Source: Kiloniellales bacterium
Lineage (GTDB): Bacteria > Pseudomonadota > Alphaproteobacteria > Kiloniellales > JAKSBE01
Length of the DNA stretch: 64,000 nucleotides
NCBI GenBank assembly: GCA_030066685.1
Contig: JASJBF010000003.1
Coordinates: 174,576-238,575 of the forward strand
Reading direction: 5' to 3'
Position 1 is the first letter of the stretch; the number at the start of each line of letters is the position of its first letter. The translations under genes were made by a program, and so were the position numbers. The notes under the pieces were generated by a model that was not told where the DNA came from, made no database searches, and saw only the letters and a program-made list of their open reading frames with translations. Shown here in pieces: positions 59,673 to 64,000 of the stretch.

Positions 59673-60623
59673 ATGATCAGACAACTGAAGCGGGTTTTCC
59701 TGAACGCGGCCCTGGTCCTGGCCGCCGTCGGTCTGGCGGCGGGCCCGGTCCAGGCTCAAGACGTCAGCATCATCGTGGTCAGCCACGGTCAGGCCAACGA
59801 CCCCTTCTGGTCCGTGGTCAAGAACGGTGTCACCCAGGCGGCCAAAGACATGGGCGCGGATGTCGACTACCGGGCGCCGGAGACCTTCGACATGGTCGCC
59901 ATGGCGCAGCTGATCGACGCCGCGGTCAACCAGGAGCCCGACGGATTGGTGGTCTCGATCCCCGACGCCGACGCCCTGGGCGACGCCATCAAGAAGGCGG
60001 TCGACGCTGGCATTCCCGTGGTTTCGATGAACTCCGGCTCGGATGTCTCGAAGGGGCTGGGCGCGGCCCTGCACGTCGGCCAGGAGGAGTACGATGCCGG
60101 CAAGGCCGGGGGCGAGAAGCTCGCGGCCCTGGGCGGCAAGAAGGGGCTCTGCGTCAACCAGGAGGTCGGCAACGTGGCCCTGGACCAGCGCTGCGCCGGC
60201 TTCAAGGATGGCTTCGGGGGCCCGGTCACCGTGCTGCCGGTCAGCAACGAGCCCTCCGAGGTCGAGGCCAAGGTCAAGGCCGCCCTGGACAGCGACGAGG
60301 AGATCGACACAATTCTCGCCCTCGGCGCCTCGACCGCCGGTGAGCCGAGCCTCGCCGCCGTCGAAGCGCTGGGCAAGCTGGACAGCATCAAGGTTGGGAG
60401 CTTCGATCTCTCCGCCGATTTCCTGAAGGCGGTGGCGGCCGGAAAGGCGGCCTTTGCGATCGACCAGCAGCAGTACCTGCAGGGCTACCTGCCGGTTGTC
60501 TTCCTGGCGATGAACGCCCGTTTCGGCCTGATGCCCGGCGGCAACGTGCCCTCGGGGCCGAACCTGATCACCAAGGACAAGGCTGCGCTGGCGGTGGACC
60601 TCAGCGCAAAGGGCATTCGCTAA
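59673..60623 (+). CDS. Sugar ABC transporter periplasmic binding protein (CUT2/Frc type)
   Basis: A 316-residue type-I periplasmic binding protein. A signal peptide (LKRVFLNAALVLAAVGLAAG to VQAQ) is followed by DVSIIVVSHGQANDPFWSVV, the N-terminal strand of ribose/fructose-binding proteins, then EPDGLVVSIPDADALGDAI and GKAAFAIDQQQYLQGYLPVV. ATG 59673 has GGGAGGCAAGAC directly upstream; the frame is open further but without leader character. First of three genes with the permease and ATPase. The sugar is not identified; alphaproteobacterial Frc systems take up fructose, mannose or ribose. Confidence 0.9.
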   Translation: MIRQLKRVFLNAALVLAAVGLAAGPVQAQDVSIIVVSHGQANDPFWSVVKNGVTQAAKDMGADVDYRAPETFDMVAMAQLIDAAVNQEPDGLVVSIPDADALGDAIKKAVDAGIPVVSMNSGSDVSKGLGAALHVGQEEYDAGKAGGEKLAALGGKKGLCVNQEVGNVALDQRCAGFKDGFGGPVTVLPVSNEPSEVEAKVKAALDSDEEIDTILALGASTAGEPSLAAVEALGKLDSIKVGSFDLSADFLKAVAAGKAAFAIDQQQYLQGYLPVVFLAMNARFGLMPGGNVPSGPNLITKDKAALAVDLSAKGIR

Positions 60624-60692
60624 CAGAGTACTGGTTAGGGAGATGGAAGGCGCGCCGTCGAGAAGCGCGCCCGTCTCCTCCGGGAGGCAGCC

Positions 60693-61802
60693 ATGACCAC
60701 GACAACGATGGCGCGGGGCGGGGACGAGAGGCTCAAGCAGACGCCCTTCGTCACCCGGCTCATGCGCCGGCCGGAGCTCGGCGCGCTCGCCGGCCTTATC
60801 CTGATCATCATCTTCTTTTCCTTCGCCGCCAGCGGGAAGATGTTCTCGCTGGCCGGCGTCGTCACCTTCATGTCGCCGGCCTCCCAGCTCGGTATCCTCG
60901 CCATCGGGGCTGCGATGCTGATGATCGCCGGCGAGTTCGACCTCTCCGTCGGCTCCATGGTGGCCTTCGCCGGGCTGGTCTTCGGGGTGGCGCTGGCCGT
61001 GGTTGGCCTGCCGCCGCTCCTGGCGATCATCGTGACCTTGGCTGCCGCCGCCGCCGTCGGCGCCGTTAACGGCACCATCGTCCTTAAGACCGGTCTGCCG
61101 TCCTTCATCGTCAGCCTGGCCTTCCTCTTCATCCTGCGCGGCATGACCCTGGTCGGGCTCAAGTGGGCGACCGGCGGCTCGACTCAGCTGCGCGGCATCA
61201 AGGACCTGATCGAGGGCGATCCCGTCGCCGGGCTGTTCCGCGGCGACGCCTTCACCGGCCTCTTCGCCTGGATGGCCGAGCAGGGCTGGATCGAGACCTT
61301 CAAGAGCGGCAAGCCCAAGGTCGCCGGCCTGCCGGTCGAGGTCCTGTGGTTCCTGGCGATCGCCGCCCTGGCGACCTGGGTTCTGCTGCGCACCCGGGTC
61401 GGCAATTGGATCTTCGCCAGCGGCGGCGATGCCAACGCGGCCCGCAACTCCGGGGTGCCGGTCAACCGGGTGAAGACGGCGCTCTTTATGACGACGGCCG
61501 GCTGCGCGGCCCTGGTCGCGATCTTGACGGTGCTCGACGCCGGCTCGACCGACGCGCGGCGCGGCTTCCAAAAGGAGTTCGAGGCGATCATCGCCGCGGT
61601 GATCGGCGGCTGCCTGCTGACCGGCGGCTACGGCTCGGCGATCGGCGCCTTCTTCGGCGCGGTGATCTTCGGCATGGTCGCCATCGGCCTGACCTACACC
61701 GACATCGACCAGGACTGGTACCTGGTCTTCCTCGGCATGATGCTGCTCGGCGCGGTGCTCTTCAACAACGTCATCCGCCGCCGGGTGACAGGGGAGCGTT
61801 GA
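60693..61802 (+). CDS. Sugar ABC transporter permease (CUT2/Frc type)
   Basis: A 369-residue membrane protein of the ribose/fructose permease family: [20 protein letters not shown] (the family EFDLSVGS loop), [60 protein letters not shown] and [20 protein letters not shown]. Ten or so transmembrane segments. ATG 60693 has GGGAGGCAGCC upstream. It starts 69 bases after the binding-protein stop and ends one base before the ATPase gene. Confidence 0.92.
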   Translation: MTTTTMARGGDERLKQTPFVTRLMRRPELGALAGLILIIIFFSFAASGKMFSLAGVVTFMSPASQLGILAIGAAMLMIAGEFDLSVGSMVAFAGLVFGVALAVVGLPPLLAIIVTLAAAAAVGAVNGTIVLKTGLPSFIVSLAFLFILRGMTLVGLKWATGGSTQLRGIKDLIEGDPVAGLFRGDAFTGLFAWMAEQGWIETFKSGKPKVAGLPVEVLWFLAIAALATWVLLRTRVGNWIFASGGDANAARNSGVPVNRVKTALFMTTAGCAALVAILTVLDAGSTDARRGFQKEFEAIIAAVIGGCLLTGGYGSAIGAFFGAVIFGMVAIGLTYTDIDQDWYLVFLGMMLLGAVLFNNVIRRRVTGER

Positions 61803-61803
61803 C

Positions 61804-62610
61804 ATGAGCGCGAGCGACGGAAGCGCGAACGGCGCCGCCCCCCTGATCGAGGTGCGCGACATCGAGAAGCATTTCGGCTCGGTGATCGCCCTGGCCGGCG
61901 TCAGCATGGCGGTCGAGGCCGGCGAGGTGATGTGCCTGCTGGGCGACAATGGGGCCGGCAAGTCGACCCTGATCAAGACCCTGGCCGGCGTGCACAAGCC
62001 GACCAAGGGCGAGTTCCTGGTCGACGGCGAGCCGGTCGACTTCAACTCGCCCCGCGACGCCCTGGATAAGGGCATCGCCACGGTCTACCAGGACCTGGCG
62101 ATGATCCCGCTGATGTCGATCACCCGGAACTTCTTCATGGGCCGCGAGCCCAGGGTCGGCTGGGGGCCCTTCAAGCGGATCGACATGAAGTACGCCGACA
62201 AGGTTGCCCGGGAGGAGATGATGCGCATCGGCATCGACGTCCGCGACCCCGGCCAGGCCGTCGGCACGCTCTCGGGCGGCGAGCGCCAGTGCGTCGCCAT
62301 CGCCCGGGCCGTGTTCTTCGGCGCCAAGGTCCTGATCCTCGACGAGCCGACTTCGGCGCTGGGCGTGCGCCAGACCTCGATGGTCCTGAAGTACATCAAC
62401 CAGGTCCGCCAGAAGGGCCTGGGCGTTATCTTCATCACCCACAACGTCCGCCACGCCTACGCCGTCGGCGACCGCTTCACGGTGCTCAACCGCGGCCAGA
62501 CCCTGGGCCTCAAGAGCAAGGACGAGGTCTCGATGGACGAGCTGCAGAACCTCATGGCCGGCGGCCAGGAGCTGCAGGAGCTCTCCGACGAGCTCGGCGG
62601 GACGGTGTGA
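61804..62610 (+). CDS. Sugar ABC transporter ATP-binding protein, single-domain (FrcA type)
   Basis: A 268-residue ATPase with one nucleotide-binding domain, unlike the double-domain RbsA type, as in the alphaproteobacterial Frc system: Walker [19 protein letters not shown], signature [17 protein letters not shown], Walker [13 protein letters not shown] and switch His in [11 protein letters not shown]. It starts one base after the permease stop (TGACATG). It powers sugar import with the two genes upstream. A DUF1127 gene on the other strand lies between its stop and the dehydrogenase gene. Confidence 0.93.
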   Translation: MSASDGSANGAAPLIEVRDIEKHFGSVIALAGVSMAVEAGEVMCLLGDNGAGKSTLIKTLAGVHKPTKGEFLVDGEPVDFNSPRDALDKGIATVYQDLAMIPLMSITRNFFMGREPRVGWGPFKRIDMKYADKVAREEMMRIGIDVRDPGQAVGTLSGGERQCVAIARAVFFGAKVLILDEPTSALGVRQTSMVLKYINQVRQKGLGVIFITHNVRHAYAVGDRFTVLNRGQTLGLKSKDEVSMDELQNLMAGGQELQELSDELGGTV

Positions 62611-62633
62611 GGACGGTGCCGCAGCTCCGGAGC

Positions 62634-62783
62634 TCAGGCCCCTTGGCGCGCCAGGCTCCGGATCTGCCAGCGGCCGATTCCGAGGTCGTCGAGCTCGCGC
62701 TGATCGAGCGCTTCCAGCTCGGACACTGTGCGGTGATAGGTGCGCCAGGCGCGGTAGCGGTTCAGGACAGCCGTGATCCACAT
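62634..62783 (-). CDS. DUF1127 small Arg-rich protein
   Basis: A 49-residue protein, MWITAVLNRYRAWRTYHRTV then LEALDQRELDDLGIGRWQIR, the DUF1127 pattern (R-rich helix, then LxxLDxRxLxDIGIxRxxI). Small DUF1127 proteins in alphaproteobacteria have been linked to RNA binding and to phosphate or carbon metabolism. ATG 62783 has GAGGAAAAGGCC upstream, and the frame opens further to 62909 without family character. It faces the transporter operon end and is divergent from the dehydrogenase gene. Confidence 0.88.
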   Translation of the reverse strand: MWITAVLNRYRAWRTYHRTVSELEALDQRELDDLGIGRWQIRSLARQGA

Positions 62784-62950
62784 GGCCTTTTCCTCAGGCT
62801 CGCCCGGACGGGCAGAGGTGCTGCGCGGCAGCAATTCCGACCAGAGGTAGTACCGGCGGCGAGGCGGCAGCAGCGGCGAGTTCGCAGCCCCGCCATGAAG
62901 CGCTTGCATAGCACCGGCGGACCTGTGGAGAGGAAAGGGAAAGGACGGTC

Positions 62951-64000
62951 ATGACGGAACTCGGCGTCGGCCTCATCGGCACGGGCTACATGGGCAAGTG
63001 CCACGCCCTGGCCTGGAACGCGGTGCGCCCGACCTTCGGCGGGGACCTGCCCCGACCGAAGCTGGAGGCTGTCTGCGCCCTGACCGAGGCCGAGGCCAGG
63101 GCCGCCGCCGAGGCCTTCGGCATCGCGCGTTGGACCCTCGATTGGCGCGAGGTCGCCGCCGACCCGGCGGTGGCCGCGGTCTCGATCGCGGCGCCCAACC
63201 ACCTGCATTGCGAGATCGCCTTGACGGCGCTGGCGGCCGGCAAGCACGTCTGGTGCGAGAAGCCCATGGCGGTCTCCCTGGCCGATGCCGAGGCCATGGC
63301 GTCCGCGGCCGCCCAGGCCCCGGGCCGCACCATCATCGGCTACAACTACATCCAGAACCCACCGCTGCAGCAGGCCCGGCGCCTGATCCGCGAGGGTGCC
63401 ATTGGCCGGGTCACCCAGTTCCGCTGCAGCATGGACGAGGACTTCATGGCCGATGGCGCGATGCCCTGGGGCCTGAGGGACGACGGCCGCTCCGGTTACG
63501 GCGCGCTGGACGACTTCGGCAGCCACATGGTCTGTCTGGCCCACTTCCTGGTCGGCGAGATCGCCGAGGTCGCCGCGGTCTGGGACCGGCCCATCGCCGA
63601 GCGCCCGGTCGCGGCCGGTGCCGCGGAGAGGCGGGCGGTCGAGACTCACGACATCGCCAGCGCGCTGCTGCGCTTCGCTTCCGGCGTGACCGGCACCTTC
63701 GCCATGAGCCGCGCCGCCTGGGGCCGCAAGAGCGCGCTCTGCTTCGAGGTCCACGGCGACCGGGGGACGATCCGCTTCGACCAGGAGCGGCCCAACGAGA
63801 TTCACCTCTTCCGCGCCGGCGAGGATCCGGGCACGGAAGGCTTCCGCCGGATCCTCACCGGTCCGCAGCATCCGCCTTACGACGCCTTCTGCCCGGCGCC
63901 CGGCCACGGCCTCGGCTTCAATGACCTCAAGGTGATCGAGGCCCGCCACTTCCTGCGGGTCATCCGCGGCGAGGAGCCGGCGATCTTCGACTTCGCCGCA
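62951..64000 (+). CDS. Gfo/Idh/MocA-family dehydrogenase (3' partial)
   Basis: At least 350 residues, cut by the window end. The NAD-binding fold starts GVGLIGTGYMGKCHALAWNA (residues 5-24), and the family EKP motif is in HVWCEKPMAVSLADAEAM; GYNYIQNPPLQQARRLI and the substrate loop GYGALDDFGSHMVCLAHFLV (with the D and H used in catalysis) follow. It oxidises or reduces a sugar, inositol or related compound with NAD(P). It follows the sugar ABC transporter genes on the same strand, with the DUF1127 gene in between on the other strand, so it probably works on the imported sugar. ATG 62951 follows GAAAGGGAAAGGACGGTC. Confidence 0.9.
   Translation, partial: MTELGVGLIGTGYMGKCHALAWNAVRPTFGGDLPRPKLEAVCALTEAEARAAAEAFGIARWTLDWREVAADPAVAAVSIAAPNHLHCEIALTALAAGKHVWCEKPMAVSLADAEAMASAAAQAPGRTIIGYNYIQNPPLQQARRLIREGAIGRVTQFRCSMDEDFMADGAMPWGLRDDGRSGYGALDDFGSHMVCLAHFLVGEIAEVAAVWDRPIAERPVAAGAAERRAVETHDIASALLRFASGVTGTFAMSRAAWGRKSALCFEVHGDRGTIRFDQERPNEIHLFRAGEDPGTEGFRRILTGPQHPPYDAFCPAPGHGLGFNDLKVIEARHFLRVIRGEEPAIFDFAA

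Overview
The window reads as chromosomal DNA of a high-GC alphaproteobacterium, most likely in the Rhodospirillales/Kiloniellales neighbourhood. The grounds are uniformly high GC with dense, often overlapping genes, alphaproteobacterial-type proteins (a DUF1127 small protein, an Frc-like CUT2 transporter with a single-domain ATPase, TRAP transporters, a uvrC-pgsA-mobB-moeA-moaD-moaE block), and GGAAT-N16/17-CGTT sites resembling ECF promoters. No rRNA, tRNA, CRISPR array, phage or insertion sequence was seen.

Layout. 0-9 kb: the end of csaA, a dehydrogenase/metallo-hydrolase pair, a LysE exporter, an EnvZ/OmpR-like two-component pair, a MarR regulator divergent from a branched-chain aminotransferase, and a REC-GGDEF-EAL protein. 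8.7-16.5 kb: one strand carries molybdopterin synthesis genes, pgsA, uvrC, folB with a FolM/PTR1-like reductase, and an exported PCMT; a 0.5-kb non-coding stretch with DnaA-box-like sites and a perfect 18-bp inverted repeat lies between uvrC and folB. 16.8-22.5 kb: a sensory module (PilJ-type sensor, histidine kinase with a long coiled coil, triple-REC protein). 22.6-25.6 kb: an acyl-CoA ligase and an acylating aldehyde dehydrogenase resembling SauT/SauS of sulfoacetate catabolism. 26-31 kb: an ECF sigma/anti-sigma pair divergent from two genes for exported Asp-rich proteins, one a subtilisin-like protease. 31-36.3 kb: a degenerate glycerate kinase, a dimethylformamidase-like protein, a truncated TRAP permease, a solitary HicA-like protein and a possible caspase-like protein. 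36.6-41 kb: a TAXI TRAP transporter with a D-cysteine desulfhydrase/cysteate sulfo-lyase family enzyme. 41-44 kb: a membrane chemoreceptor with a small partner and an SMP-30-like protein. 44-50 kb: the gcl-hyi-glxR glyoxylate-to-glycerate operon with LysR and IclR regulators. 50-52.7 kb: two AraC regulators, a VOC protein and a NIPSNAP-like protein. 52.9-58.3 kb: an unusual co-directional cassette (two Asp/Asn beta-hydroxylase paralogues, a P-loop NTPase, an ABC exporter, an exported hydrolase). 58.6-64 kb: an RpiR-regulated sugar ABC transporter and a Gfo/Idh/MocA dehydrogenase cut by the window end.

How the parts fit. The gcl operon condenses glyoxylate and reduces the product to glycerate; a palindrome between gcl and the divergent IclR gene fits its operator. 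The sigma-factor locus has matching ECF-like sites facing both ways, suggesting that the sigma factor drives itself and the Asp-rich secreted products. The best candidate for an undescribed system is the 52.95-58.32 kb cassette: one hydroxylase keeps its iron ligands, the other has lost two of three, and both flank an NTPase and an exporter.
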